Shown: positions 1 to 8,892 of the stretch, piece by piece | Layout: the number at the start of each line of letters is the position of its first letter | Numbering within the stretch: position 1 is the stretch's first letter | DNA from: Bacteroides uniformis | GTDB taxonomy: Bacteria; Bacteroidota; Bacteroidia; Bacteroidales; Bacteroidaceae | DNA length: 64,000 bases | Assembly: GCF_025147485.1 (NCBI RefSeq) | Contig: NZ_CP102263.1 | Location: forward strand, 3,423,501-3,487,500 | Reading direction: 5' to 3' | Notes under the pieces: generated by a model | The model's database searches: none | What the model was told of the DNA's origin: nothing | What the model saw: only the letters and a program-made list of their open reading frames with translations | Made by a program: the position numbers and the translations under genes

Positions 1-1125
1 AAGCGTAAATACCAAAGTTTAGGCATATCCATCAATCCTAAATATTGGGACTTCACACGAAACAAACCTAAGCCTAACTGCCCTAATAAAGAATATATCC
101 AAAAGATTATCTTGGATAAACAAAGGGAGCTACAACAACGCATGTTGGAACTAAACAGCGAACAAAAAGAATACACTACCACCACTTTACTCAATAATGA
201 GAATACAAAGTTTGAGCTAAAAACAGTCAGTATGTTCTACAAGGAACTTATAGAGCAATACACACGGGAGGATAAATGTGGAAACCGTCTTATCTATAAA
301 GGCTCATTCAATTCACTCAAAGTTTTCACTAATGGGAAATTGGATATTCCATTTAATGAAATAGATATTGCTTGGCTTAACAAGTATGAGAAGTGGCTAC
401 GCTCCAAAGGTAATAGAGAAACTACAATCAGCCTACTTTTTCGCACGCTCCGTAGTGCATACAATAAAGCTATCAAAGCAAAGTGTGCCCGAAAGTCCGA
501 TTATCCGTTTGATGATTACAAGATTAACAAATTCGATACCACTACCCAAAAGAGAGCCATTGCCAAAACAGACGTGCTGAAATTCACAACAGAAGTGCAG
601 CCCATCGGAAAGCAACAATATATGGAGTTAAGCAAAGACATATTCGTGTTCAGCTATCTATGCGGTGGAATCAATTTCACAGACATAGCTAATCTGACAA
701 ACGAGAATATCCAAAATGGCAGGCTACACTATATTCGTCAAAAGACAAAAAAGCCAATCAAGATAGGAATACCGCAAGAAGCCATGCAGATAATCGAAAA
801 ATATTCAAAGGAGAGCAAAGGCTATCTATTTCCGATTTTAGATAGCAAGATACACAAGACCGCCCTACAAAAGCAGAACAGAATACATAAGATATTAGGA
901 AAGGTCAATAAGAATCTAAAACTACTTGCCGCACAGCTTGGAGTTGAAGCCAACTTGACAACCTATGTCGCCCGGCACTCATTCGCAAGCGTCCTAAAGA
1001 AATCGGGAGTAAACATCGCATTGATAAGTGAAGCATTGGGACATTCAGACTTAGCCACCACTCAAATATACTTGGATAGTTTCGATAATGAGCAAGTGGA
1101 TGAAGCCATGAGGAATCTCCTTTAA
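1..1125 (+). CDS. Tyrosine-type site-specific recombinase (phage integrase family), 5' end outside window
   Basis: The reading frame is open from base 1, so the N-terminus lies upstream of the window; 374 codons are visible. The fold order fits Bacteroides transposon/phage integrases: an arm-binding start (KYWDF near the window edge), a SAM-like core-binding domain (FNEIDIAWLNKYEKWL), then the catalytic domain. The box II region reads ARHSFAS, followed by LGHSDLATTQIYLDSF, whose Tyr is the expected nucleophile. The first catalytic Arg is not evident: the aligned segment reads CGGINFTDIA where many relatives have an Arg. Some Bacteroides integrases also vary here, so activity is uncertain. It probably marks the edge of an integrated mobile element; a hairpin terminator follows. 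Confidence 0.88.
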   Translation, partial: KRKYQSLGISINPKYWDFTRNKPKPNCPNKEYIQKIILDKQRELQQRMLELNSEQKEYTTTTLLNNENTKFELKTVSMFYKELIEQYTREDKCGNRLIYKGSFNSLKVFTNGKLDIPFNEIDIAWLNKYEKWLRSKGNRETTISLLFRTLRSAYNKAIKAKCARKSDYPFDDYKINKFDTTTQKRAIAKTDVLKFTTEVQPIGKQQYMELSKDIFVFSYLCGGINFTDIANLTNENIQNGRLHYIRQKTKKPIKIGIPQEAMQIIEKYSKESKGYLFPILDSKIHKTALQKQNRIHKILGKVNKNLKLLAAQLGVEANLTTYVARHSFASVLKKSGVNIALISEALGHSDLATTQIYLDSFDNEQVDEAMRNLL

Positions 1126-1135
1126 TCTATAAATA

Positions 1136-1165
1136 AATCCCATTTGCAGCAATGCAGGTGGGATT
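1136..1165 (+). terminator. Intrinsic terminator after the recombinase
   Basis: A 7-bp stem (AATCCCA 1136-1142 with TGGGATT 1159-1165), with a further TGCA/TGCA pairing in the loop, is followed by TTCTTTATATTTTT. It lies 11 bp after the recombinase stop codon. Confidence 0.6.
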
Positions 1166-1172
1166 TTCTTTA

Positions 1173-1180
1173 TATTTTTG
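1173..1180 (+). promoter_or_regulatory. Candidate Bacteroides -7 element for abiH
   Basis: TATTTTTG matches TAnnTTTG and lies 15 bp before the abiH ATG at 1196. The only TTTG upstream (1143-1146) is 26 bp away, so the -33 element is poor. Confidence 0.35.
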
Positions 1181-1195
1181 CAAAAAAAGGACAAA

Positions 1196-1729
1196 ATGAG
1201 AAATATTGATTTTAATAAATACCAATCAGCTCTAATCATAGGAAATGGATTTGATTTAAGTTTAGGTTTATCCACAAGCTATATGGACTTTGTGAATAGT
1301 GATGAATTTCAAATCTTGCTGAATATGCAAAATCAATTAGCTATCTATTTAAAAGTAAATGCTGAATTACAAAACTGGATTGATATAGAAAATGAGTTAA
1401 AGCTTTATTCGAAAAATGAAGATAATGCAAAATTCAAAACTGAGTATGAGGCTTTATGTAAACAATTAGTTGTTTATATTAATAATATTGATTATTCAAG
1501 TATAAATAAGAATTCTAAAGCTTATGAAGTACTTACAAATTTGTCTTCAACAAAAAACAATATTATTTTAGATTTTAATTATACTGCATCAACAAGGCTG
1601 ATATTAAAGCAATGTGGGCTATCTGACGAGGATATAGATAATAGATTAATAAAAGTTCATGGAGAAGCATCTGGAAAATCCAGTGTAAGCTGCCCCCTAA
1701 AACCAAGCGATTCTGCCCCCTTGTGCTAA
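1196..1729 (+). pseudogene. AbiH-type abortive infection protein, truncated by IS insertion
   Basis: The protein begins MRNIDFNKYQSALIIGNGFD, and the N-terminal IIGNGFDLSLGL motif is the hallmark of the AbiH family (bacteriophage abortive infection). ATG 1196 is preferred over the TTG at 1178. The family usually runs to roughly 270-300 residues. Here the frame reaches the HGEASG segment (about residue 160) and then enters the inverted repeat of the IS element at 1672, ending after 18 foreign codons. The C-terminal half is not found on the far side of the element, so the gene looks dead rather than merely interrupted. It is AT-rich compared with the IS genes. Intact relatives block phage propagation; this copy probably cannot. 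Confidence 0.8.
1672..1722 (+). repeat. IS21-family left terminal inverted repeat (51 bp)
   Basis: It is the exact reverse complement of 4257-4307. The match stops at the outer edge (C1671 against C4308), which defines the element boundary. Confidence 0.9.
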
Positions 1730-1764
1730 AATAATCCTACCCCCTTGATTCCAATATAAAAATA

Positions 1765-1791
1765 CCCCTGCTTGGCAATGCCCGGCAGGGG
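1765..1791 (+). terminator. Inward-facing hairpin at the IS left end
   Basis: A 7-bp stem (CCCCTGC 1765-1771 with GCAGGGG 1785-1791) is followed by ATTTTTCG, 54 bp before the istA start. It could insulate transposase genes from outside transcription, a common IS feature; that role is inferred. Confidence 0.45.
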
Positions 1792-1845
1792 ATTTTTCGT
1801 AGATTTGATTCCCGTCTTGACCGGTGGGATAAAATCATTTCTACT

Positions 1846-3427
1846 ATGACAACAAAGATAGCAAACATCCTCCAATGTTACGCATTGGGGATGGGGATAA
1901 AGCAGATAAGCAGGAGCTTTGAGCTTTCCCGCAACACGGTGCGCAGATATGTGCGCCTGTTTCAAGAGTGTGGTATACCGATAAAGGAGTTGGCCGCCAT
2001 GCCTTCCGCTCGCATCCAGGAAATGTTCTCTGAAGGTGTTGGCCGTAACAGGGAACCGTCACAACGCCAGCTTGAGCTTGAGGCACTCCTTCCTGAGTAT
2101 GCTGCCCGGCTTAGCCGCCGAGGCGTAACAGTGAAAACCCTGTACGAAGAGTACCGCGAGACCCATCCTGACGGATACAGACATGCCAGTTTCGGCAACT
2201 ATCTCATGCGTTACCGTATGGTGACACATGTCGTAGGCCATGTCGAGCATTATGCCGGAGACCAGATGTATATCGACTTCGCCGGTGACAAACTGGAAGT
2301 CGTTGACAGTGAAAGCGGTGAATGTCGCAGCGTTGAAGTGTTCGTGGCCATACTTCCGTGCAGCCACTATACCTATTGTGAGGCGGTCTGGTCCCAGTCA
2401 AGACAGGACTTGATTAAGGCGTGTGAGAACGCGCTTCATTTTTACGGCGGGGTTCCGATGGCGATCGTACCAGACAACCTCAAATCGGCGGTAACCCGCA
2501 GCGACCGTAACGAGCCGGTAATCAACGAGGAGTTTGCGGCATTTGCCGAACACTACGGATGTACCGTATACCCCACACGGGTACGTCATCCAAAGGACAA
2601 GGCCTTGGTGGAGAATGCCGTGAAGCTACTTTACCGATCCGTCTACGCTGACATCGAGGGTCTTGTATTCCACTCGCTGGAGTCTCTGAATGCGGCCATA
2701 TCCGAATCGCTCTCGGCCTTCAACGGACGCAGGATGAGCGGGCGTCCCCAGTCCAGACGGGAACAGTTCGAGCAGATTGAGTCCGACTGCCTCCGCCCGC
2801 TTCCCGCCATACGCCATCAGATGAAAGAGCGACGCTCCGCAACAGTAATGCGTAACGGCTATGTCACCTTCAGGCTTCACCATTACAGCGTACCGAAAGA
2901 GTATATAGGCAAACGTGTCGAGATTGTCTATGATGCGGACACGCTGGAAATATATCATGGCCTGCGTCTGGTGACCACACACCAGCGCGATGACACGCCA
3001 TACTCCTATACGACCAAGGATGCCCACGGACTGCCCGGACGTCATGGAAGTTATGAAAAGGATCTGGAACAGATTTACGAACGGGCCGGCCAGACAGATA
3101 ACGTCCTGCTGCTGTATCTGCGCAAGGTGGCGGAACTCAAGAAGTATCCTCCCGCGGCGTTCCGTTCATGCAGAGGCATCATGGCGTTGGAGAAGACCTT
3201 CGGGCTGGAACGGTTGGTGGCGGCAAGCGCATGCGCCACGCAACTGCGCCTATACGGATATCAGGGAGATAAGGCGGATCCTTGAACGCGGGGATGATGC
3301 AGACTTCCTGTCAAAAGACGACATTGACGATGAGGTCCCCGTAACATCTATCCACAAAAACATCCGCGGAGCAGCCTACTTCGCACAATTAAAACATTTA
3401 AATAGAGACAACAATGGAAACAAATAA
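1846..3427 (+). CDS. istA: IS21-family transposase IstA with apparent frameshift near 3255-3260
   Basis: DDE transposase of the insertion sequence. An N-terminal helix-turn-helix (SFELSRNTVRRYVRLF, residues 24-39) precedes the integrase core with acidic residues D144 (YIDFAGD), D210 (IVPDNLKSAV) and E246 (ALVENAVK). The frame opened at ATG 1846 stops at 3285 (479 residues). The expected family C-terminus (DIREIRRILERG ... NIRGAAYFAQL) continues in the next frame up to 3427. Reading one base further at TAC-G-GAT (about 3257-3260) would give a product of about 526 residues, the normal length, whose end overlaps istB by 14 bp, as IS21 elements do. This may be an inactivating mutation, a sequence error or programmed frameshifting. 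Confidence 0.85.
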
Positions 3428-4196
3428 TCTTACCGCACCGATAGCTGTCGAAAAAGACCGCAACACGTTGACAATCGAACTGATGAACCGTATGAAGCTG
3501 CACGGCATGGCCGCCGCCTTCACTGAAAGCCTAACCTCCACTATGGCAGAAACAATGACAATCGACTCTTTCCTGCACATGTTACTTGCCAGGGAATGGG
3601 ACTACCGTGCCAATGCAGCCATCCAACGCCTTATACGCGGGGCGGCGTTCCGCTACAAGGCCTGCCTCGAGCAGATAGACTATGCAATCCCGCGTGGCCT
3701 TGACCGCAATCAGATGGAGCGGCTTGCATCGCTGGAGTTCATCCGCAAGGGACAGAACCTCTTCATCACAGGGTCATCCGGTACCGGGAAGAGCTTCCTT
3801 GCCACAGCAATGGGGTATGAAGCCTGCAAGAAGGGCATACGGACATATTATGCGAATGCTCCGAAACTTATGGGTACGCTTAAGGTGGCAAAAGTAAAAG
3901 GCACACTGGAATCGGAACTCAAGAGAATCGAACGGAGCACGCTGCTCATATTGGATGACCTCTTCCTTGTGAACCTTGATGCCAAGGAACGACCCATCCT
4001 GCTCGATATAATAGAGGACCGACATGGGCGCAAGTCCATCATCATCACCTCGCAACTGCCAACGGACAATTGGTATGATGCAATCGGAGACCCTACAGTA
4101 GCAGATGCCATTATGGATCGTATTATACATACGGCGCACCGGATTGAGCTGACAGGAGAAAGTGTCCGTAAAATGGCTGCATACAGAGGGAAATAA
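3414..4196 (+). CDS. istB: IS21-family helper ATPase IstB
   Basis: DnaA/DnaC-like AAA+ ATPase that assists IstA in target selection. Walker A GSSGTGKS is at residues 120-127 and Walker B LLILDD at 177-182; the sensor region IIITSQLP follows. At 260 residues it has full family length. Its ATG lies inside the shifted 3' end of istA, which suggests translational coupling. GC content and codon use match istA and differ from the AT-rich flanking DNA. It appears intact, so it could act in trans on related elements. Confidence 0.93.
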   Translation: METNNLTAPIAVEKDRNTLTIELMNRMKLHGMAAAFTESLTSTMAETMTIDSFLHMLLAREWDYRANAAIQRLIRGAAFRYKACLEQIDYAIPRGLDRNQMERLASLEFIRKGQNLFITGSSGTGKSFLATAMGYEACKKGIRTYYANAPKLMGTLKVAKVKGTLESELKRIERSTLLILDDLFLVNLDAKERPILLDIIEDRHGRKSIIITSQLPTDNWYDAIGDPTVADAIMDRIIHTAHRIELTGESVRKMAAYRGK

Positions 4197-4256
4197 ACTA
4201 AAATAATAATAACCCCATCGGTCAAGACTTTTTAAGGGGGCATTGTTGAATGTTTT

Positions 4257-4307
4257 AAGGGGGCAGAATCGCTTGGTTTTAGGGGGCAGCTTACACTGGA
4301 TTTTCCA
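4257..4307 (+). repeat. IS21-family right terminal inverted repeat (51 bp)
   Basis: It is the exact reverse complement of 1672-1722. It contains two of the three AAGGGGGCA/TAGGGGGCA motifs of this end; the third is at about 4233-4241. Confidence 0.9.
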
Positions 4308-4438
4308 CTTAGTTATTCAGTCTTTTTCTTTTTTAAGAACATTCATTCTCAGGTATTAATAATTCTTCTAAACTATTTTTTAAGCTGCACTTATATTGTT
4401 TTTCCCCTTTTTCTGTTTTTCTTATTGTTTGTTCGCAT

Positions 4439-4467
4439 ATGTAATATAGCCGAAACATATATTACAT
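4439..4467 (+). promoter_or_regulatory. 9-bp inverted repeat upstream of the fadR-type gene
   Basis: ATGTAATAT (4439-4447) and ATATTACAT (4459-4467) form a perfect inverted repeat with an 11-bp spacer. It ends 10 bp before a TAAATTTG -7-like element (4477-4484). It may be an operator or remnant; no binding protein can be named. The rest of 4308-4623 is AT-rich, with no gene and no sign of the lost abiH 3' half. Confidence 0.4.
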
Positions 4468-4570
4468 CGTGAATAGTAAATTTGCAAAAATGCAACACTT
4501 TAAAAGTTAATAAATATAAAAGAAGTAATAATATATTCTTTATATGTTGCTTTTATTAAAAATTATCCAT

Positions 4571-4589
4571 TTATTTGTCTGACAAATAA
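4571..4589 (+). promoter_or_regulatory. Candidate FadR-type operator
   Basis: TTATTTGTC, one T, then GACAAATAA is a perfect 9-bp palindrome 34 bp before the regulator's ATG. Its core TTGTCTGACAA fits the FadR-subfamily GntR site pattern TNGTNNNACNA. Autoregulation of the following regulator and operon is the natural reading. Confidence 0.6.
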
Positions 4590-4623
4590 TACTAATAGGA
4601 CTAATAATAACACGATTTAATAT

Positions 4624-5370
4624 ATGGAAAACTTAAAAATTGATGGGCAGTCGATTACTTTGGTAGACCAAGTGGAAGACAAGTTATTGAATTATTTCAG
4701 AAGTCAGGACTTGAAAGTGGGTGATTCTATCCCTAACGAAATTGAGTTGTCGTCAGCGTTGGGGGTAGCTCGTAGTGTTCTTCGGGAAGCTCTTAGCCGT
4801 CTGAAAATGATGGGAATGATTGAAAGCCGTACACGTCGTGGAATGATATTAACTGAGCCTTTCATCTTAGGGGGAATGAAGAGAGTGGTTGATCCCCGTA
4901 TTATGAGCCAGGAATCACTTCTCGATCTTTTGGGATTCAGGGTTGCCTTGGAGATAGGAATCAGTAGTGACATATTTCATAATATTAAAGAGCAGGATAT
5001 TATGGAACTGGAAGAGATTGTTAATGCAGGCGTTGCATTGGGGAACAACGAATATGCCAATCTCAGCGAATATACTTTCCATTCAAAACTATACGAAATA
5101 ACGGGGAATAAGACGATTGTACAGTTCCAAAGCATCATTCATCCGGTTATGAACTTTGTAAAAACCAATTTGAGGGAACGGGTGGAAGCTATAAATATAG
5201 AACTGGAGAAAAAGGGAAAGATTGTAACTCACACCGATTTATTGAACTTTATCAAGAATAAGGATGAAATGGGCTACAGAAATGCTATCGAGCAACACTT
5301 TTATGTCTATAAGAAGCTGATTTATGATAGGGCAGTGTTAGGAGAACAGAATAAGGGTCAATCACAATAA
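4624..5370 (+). CDS. FadR-subfamily GntR transcriptional regulator
   Basis: The 248-residue protein has an N-terminal winged helix-turn-helix (residues about 13-80; PNEIELSSALGVARSVLREAL is typical of GntR) and an all-helical FCD-type effector domain (about 95-235) with conserved Glu/His residues suited to metal and carboxylate binding. It is the first gene of the sialic-acid-type locus, 11 bp before the transporter fusion. It probably represses the locus until a sialic-acid-derived ligand binds, like the unrelated-in-detail but same-superfamily NanR of enterobacteria. The palindrome at 4571-4589 is a plausible own operator. Most Bacteroides carbohydrate loci use hybrid two-component or SARP-type regulators; GntR control is less common but known for sialic acid. 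Confidence 0.88.
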   Translation: MENLKIDGQSITLVDQVEDKLLNYFRSQDLKVGDSIPNEIELSSALGVARSVLREALSRLKMMGMIESRTRRGMILTEPFILGGMKRVVDPRIMSQESLLDLLGFRVALEIGISSDIFHNIKEQDIMELEEIVNAGVALGNNEYANLSEYTFHSKLYEITGNKTIVQFQSIIHPVMNFVKTNLRERVEAINIELEKKGKIVTHTDLLNFIKNKDEMGYRNAIEQHFYVYKKLIYDRAVLGEQNKGQSQ

Positions 5371-5381
5371 AAATATGACAA

Positions 5382-7850
5382 ATGACACGGATTGTAAATA
5401 ATTGTGTTGCATTGGTATGCCTTTGTTTGTTTTGGGGTCAAAGCCTGAGAGCTGCAGATGCTTCTCATTCTGAGCAGATAAAGTGGGGCAACGAGAGTGT
5501 TTTTAATGAGGAACACAACACTTTGGGACTCTTTTCCGGAGTACTTGGCGGACAAATTGTATTGGCAGGCGGCACTTCCGACGATTATAGCCGATGGGGA
5601 AGAAATGCGGTATGCCTTTCTGAAAATGCCGGATTCGCTTTGTATGAAGATGTGTTGTCCAAGCCGTTGGCTTATGGCGCTTCCATAACACTCTCTGACG
5701 GTATCTTGTGTATTGGAGGGCGTGATTCTTCCCAATGCTACAAAGATGTATTTCTTGTCACAATGCAGCAGGGCAAACTGAATGTTTCGGAAGATTGGCC
5801 GCCACTTCCTTTTCCGTTGTCTAACGCGGCAGGAGCACTACTGGACAATAAGGTATATTTGTTTGGAGGCAGGAAGTCGGTAAGTCCGTCTAGGTTATCG
5901 GATTCTTTTTTTGTGCTGGACTTGTCGAACAAGTCCAGAGGATGGAAAGAACTACCGGGCTATCCGGGATGCGTCCGGGAAGATGCAATTCTCGTGGTAC
6001 AGAACAACGGCGTTTCCCCTTGTCTGTATTTATTGGGTGGACAGACGGAAACGGAAGAAGGGTTGTCTTCTTGCTTGACTGATGGATATGTCTATAACCC
6101 CCAATTGGGTAAATGGAGTTCATTAGGTTCGGATTTTCCGAAAGGAATATGTGCTGCTGTCGCCAGCGGAGCCAACCATATACTTCTTTTTCAGAAAGAG
6201 CCGGAAGATACACAGCATCTTAAAAAAGAGAATGCTTTATGGAAATACCATACAATTACGCAGACTCTTGTCAAGTCTGAATGTATTCCAGGTACCTATG
6301 ACACCATGCAAGTCTTGCAAAGAAACCGTTCCTTCGTTATACTCGGTAGCAATGCCAGTTCCGGAACGAATAGACTGTACAGCCTTCAAGGGGATATTGT
6401 TCCTTTGGAAAAGGGGTTGGGACTTGTCAATATCCTTGTGATTATCGGTTATTTTGCCGTATTGGCCGGAATTGGAATTTACTTTTCACGGCGCCAGAAA
6501 AGTACGAACGACTATTTCAAGGGTGGAGGACGCATTCCGTGGTGGGCTGCCGGGCTGAGTCTTTTCGGAACCGCGTTGAGTGCCATCACCTTCATGGCTA
6601 TACCCTCCAAGGCATATGCCACGAACTGGAGTTATGTGTTGTTCAATACCGGTATTGTGTTTGTTGCCCCCGTCATTGTTTATGTCTTTATTCCTTTTTT
6701 CCGGAGATTGAATATAACGACTGCCTATGAATATCTGGAGATACGTTTCAATGTCTTTATCCGGGTTATTTGCAGTCTGGCCTTTATTATTTTCCAGGTA
6801 GGGCGTATGGGCGTTGTGCTTTTTCTGCCCTCCATTGCTTTGAATGTGGTGACTGGATTGGATATATTCCTATGTATCGGTATTATGGGAGTTTGTAGTA
6901 TTCTATATACAATGATAGGGGGAATAGAGGCGGTTGTATGGACAGATGCCATTCAAGTAATTGTACTGTTGGGAGGAGCGATATTTGCAGTGATATACAT
7001 CTCGTGTTCTCTTCCCGGTGGATTGGGTGAAACGATTGATATTGCCGTGGCAAACGGTAAGTTCGATTTGGGAGCAACGAACTTTGACTTGAAGGATGCT
7101 ACGATGTGGACTGTCATTATTGCCGCATGTTTTACCCATCTTACCACCTATGGGACGGACCAAAGTATGGTGCAGCGCTATCTCACTACCTCTTCGATGA
7201 AAGAGGCACGGAAGAGTGTATGGACCAATGCGATACTGACTGTTCCCGCCACACTGATTTTCTTCTTTATAGGCACTGCGCTTTATGCCTATTACAAGGT
7301 GTATCCTGAGAATCTGAGTATCAGTATTCCTAACGGCGATGCTATTTTTCCGTGGTATATTTTTACCCAATTGCCGGTCGGTATTGTAGGGTTGTTGATT
7401 TCGGGCATCTTCGCTGCGGCAATGTCCACTTTGAGCGGCAGTATGAATTCGGCAGCCACAGCTTATATAGTAGACATTTATTCACGTTTCTTTCATAAGG
7501 GAGAGGGTGGCAATGAATTGCATGCGGCACGTATGGCAACTTGTGTGATAGGAGTCATTAGTCTATCTTTTGCTTTTCTTATGGCAACATGGAATATCGC
7601 TTCATTGTGGGACGAATTTAACAAGATACTCGGGCTCATATTGGGCAGTATGGGAGGACTGTTCATGTTGGGCATGCTTACCAAACGCGCCAATTCCGGA
7701 GGAGCAATCATTGGTATAGTCGCAAGTATCATCGTACAATTGTTTGTTGCCAGATTCCAGACGTTCCATTTGCTTTTGTACACGGCATCCGGCTTTATCT
7801 CATGTTTTGTCATAGGTTATCTGGCAAGCTTGTTCTTTAAGAAAAAATAG
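5382..7850 (+). CDS. Fusion: periplasmic cyclically permuted mutarotase propeller + sodium/solute symporter
   Basis: A signal peptide (residues about 1-24) is followed by a kelch-type beta-propeller (about 25-345; repeated LYLLGG/VYLFGG and GGRDS segments) like the cyclically permuted relatives of the sialic acid mutarotase NanM. From about residue 346 an SSS-family symporter runs to the end with about 13 hydrophobic segments and the family signature NDYFKGGGRIPWWAAGLSLF. The propeller would sit in the periplasm and convert the released alpha-anomer of the sugar to the form the Na+ symporter carries. At 822 residues it holds both domains complete. Substrate is inferred from the neighbouring lyase and sialidase; a KDN-specific or general sialic acid role are both possible. 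Confidence 0.9.
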   Translation: MTRIVNNCVALVCLCLFWGQSLRAADASHSEQIKWGNESVFNEEHNTLGLFSGVLGGQIVLAGGTSDDYSRWGRNAVCLSENAGFALYEDVLSKPLAYGASITLSDGILCIGGRDSSQCYKDVFLVTMQQGKLNVSEDWPPLPFPLSNAAGALLDNKVYLFGGRKSVSPSRLSDSFFVLDLSNKSRGWKELPGYPGCVREDAILVVQNNGVSPCLYLLGGQTETEEGLSSCLTDGYVYNPQLGKWSSLGSDFPKGICAAVASGANHILLFQKEPEDTQHLKKENALWKYHTITQTLVKSECIPGTYDTMQVLQRNRSFVILGSNASSGTNRLYSLQGDIVPLEKGLGLVNILVIIGYFAVLAGIGIYFSRRQKSTNDYFKGGGRIPWWAAGLSLFGTALSAITFMAIPSKAYATNWSYVLFNTGIVFVAPVIVYVFIPFFRRLNITTAYEYLEIRFNVFIRVICSLAFIIFQVGRMGVVLFLPSIALNVVTGLDIFLCIGIMGVCSILYTMIGGIEAVVWTDAIQVIVLLGGAIFAVIYISCSLPGGLGETIDIAVANGKFDLGATNFDLKDATMWTVIIAACFTHLTTYGTDQSMVQRYLTTSSMKEARKSVWTNAILTVPATLIFFFIGTALYAYYKVYPENLSISIPNGDAIFPWYIFTQLPVGIVGLLISGIFAAAMSTLSGSMNSAATAYIVDIYSRFFHKGEGGNELHAARMATCVIGVISLSFAFLMATWNIASLWDEFNKILGLILGSMGGLFMLGMLTKRANSGGAIIGIVASIIVQLFVARFQTFHLLLYTASGFISCFVIGYLASLFFKKK

Positions 7851-7887
7851 GTTTGAACCTATCATTAATTATAATATAATTTTATTT

Positions 7888-8805
7888 ATGAACAAACGAC
7901 TTTTAACAGGATTAATCGCTGCACCATTTACGCCAATGCACGAAGATGGTTCCTTAAATTTGCAGGTGATCGGGCCGTATGCAGAGTTTCTGATGCAAAA
8001 GAAATGTGTGACGGGAGTGTTTATTTGTGGCACGACGGGAGAATCCGTTTCTCTGACAACAGAAGAACGAAAGGCTGTTGCGGAAAAATGGATGGAGGCA
8101 GCCAAGGGAAAACTGAAAGTGATAGTGCATGTAGGTGGCATGTCGCAGGTTCAGTGTGCCGAGCTGGCAGCCCATGCGCAAGCTATTGGAGCTGATATGA
8201 TAGCAGCCATGGCGCCCTGCTTTTTCAAGCCCGGTTCTGTAGATGAGCTGATAGGTTTTTTCAAGCCGATAGCTGCATCGGCTTCCCGCTTGCCGTTTTA
8301 TTACTATAACATGCCGTCCATAACCGGGGTTTCCTTGCCGGTACACAAGTTCCTTATAGAGGGCAAGAAGCAAATTCCCAATCTGGTGGGAGTCAAGTTT
8401 ACTCATAACAACCTGATGGAGATGCAGCAGTGCATTCATGCGGACGGTGGGGCGTTCGAAGTCTTGCACGGTTTTGATGAGATACTGATTACCGGATTGT
8501 CGGTTGGAGCTAAGGCTGCCGTAGGCAGTACCTACAACTATGTTCCGGGTATATACAAAGCTGTGATGGAAGCCATGGAAAAGGGAGACCTTGAAACAGC
8601 TCGTGAAATGCAATGGAAATCTGTTGAAATCATTGATGTGCTGATAAAGCATGGGGGAGGAGTCAGAGCTGGTAAGATATTCATGAAACTGGCAGGAATA
8701 GACTGTGGACCATGTCGATTGCCGATAGCTCCTTGTTCTGAAGAAGAGCTGGAGGAGACAAGAAACGAATTGAAAAATACGGAATTCTTCAAATACATTA
8801 ATTAA
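7888..8805 (+). CDS. nanA: N-acetylneuraminate lyase family aldolase
   Basis: Class I aldolase of the dihydrodipicolinate synthase/NanA superfamily. It would cleave a sialic acid to pyruvate and a mannose-type sugar in the cytoplasm. Visible features are GTTGES (residues 48-53, pyruvate carboxylate binding), YYYNMP with the catalytic Tyr at about 140, and GVKF with Schiff-base Lys170. The 305-residue length is normal. It sits 37 bp after the transporter fusion and 166 bp before the susC start. The residues that distinguish N-acetylneuraminate from KDN specificity cannot be judged by eye. Related superfamily members with other substrates exist, but the flanking sialidase supports the call. Confidence 0.88.
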   Translation: MNKRLLTGLIAAPFTPMHEDGSLNLQVIGPYAEFLMQKKCVTGVFICGTTGESVSLTTEERKAVAEKWMEAAKGKLKVIVHVGGMSQVQCAELAAHAQAIGADMIAAMAPCFFKPGSVDELIGFFKPIAASASRLPFYYYNMPSITGVSLPVHKFLIEGKKQIPNLVGVKFTHNNLMEMQQCIHADGGAFEVLHGFDEILITGLSVGAKAAVGSTYNYVPGIYKAVMEAMEKGDLETAREMQWKSVEIIDVLIKHGGGVRAGKIFMKLAGIDCGPCRLPIAPCSEEELEETRNELKNTEFFKYIN

Positions 8806-8870
8806 CTAAAAACGATTGCCTATGGAGATATTGCAACAATACATCCAATGAAAAAACTCATTGGCCAACT

Positions 8871-8878
8871 TAAGTTTG
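8871..8878 (+). promoter_or_regulatory. Possible internal -7 promoter element before susC
   Basis: TAAGTTTG matches TAnnTTTG. No convincing -33 element is present at 19-21 bp, so an internal promoter is possible but weakly supported. Confidence 0.3.
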
Positions 8879-8892
8879 ACCCCCGAAAAGGG

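Larger units (their letters stand above)
1672..4307 (+). mobile_element. IS21-family insertion sequence (istA-istB)
   Basis: The element of about 2.64 kb is bounded by 51-bp perfect inverted repeats (1672-1722 and 4257-4307) that start TGG and end CCA. It carries istA and istB in overlapping arrangement, as in all IS21 elements. Each end holds three copies of a CCCCCTT/AAGGGGG motif spaced about 20 bp apart, typical of transposase-binding repeats of this family. A 15-bp subterminal inverted repeat with one mismatch (1814-1828 and 4214-4228) lies further in. No target-site duplication is visible: the left flank ends GAAGCATC and the right flank starts CTTAGTTA. Confidence 0.9.

Noticed and set aside
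1726..1965. 79-residue minus-strand frame across the IS left end
   Set aside because: It overlaps the repeats and istA start and has no recognisable domain.
8829..8841. TATTG-CAA-CAATA palindrome as a second FadR operator
   Set aside because: It does not fit TNGTNNNACNA and has arms of only 5 bp.
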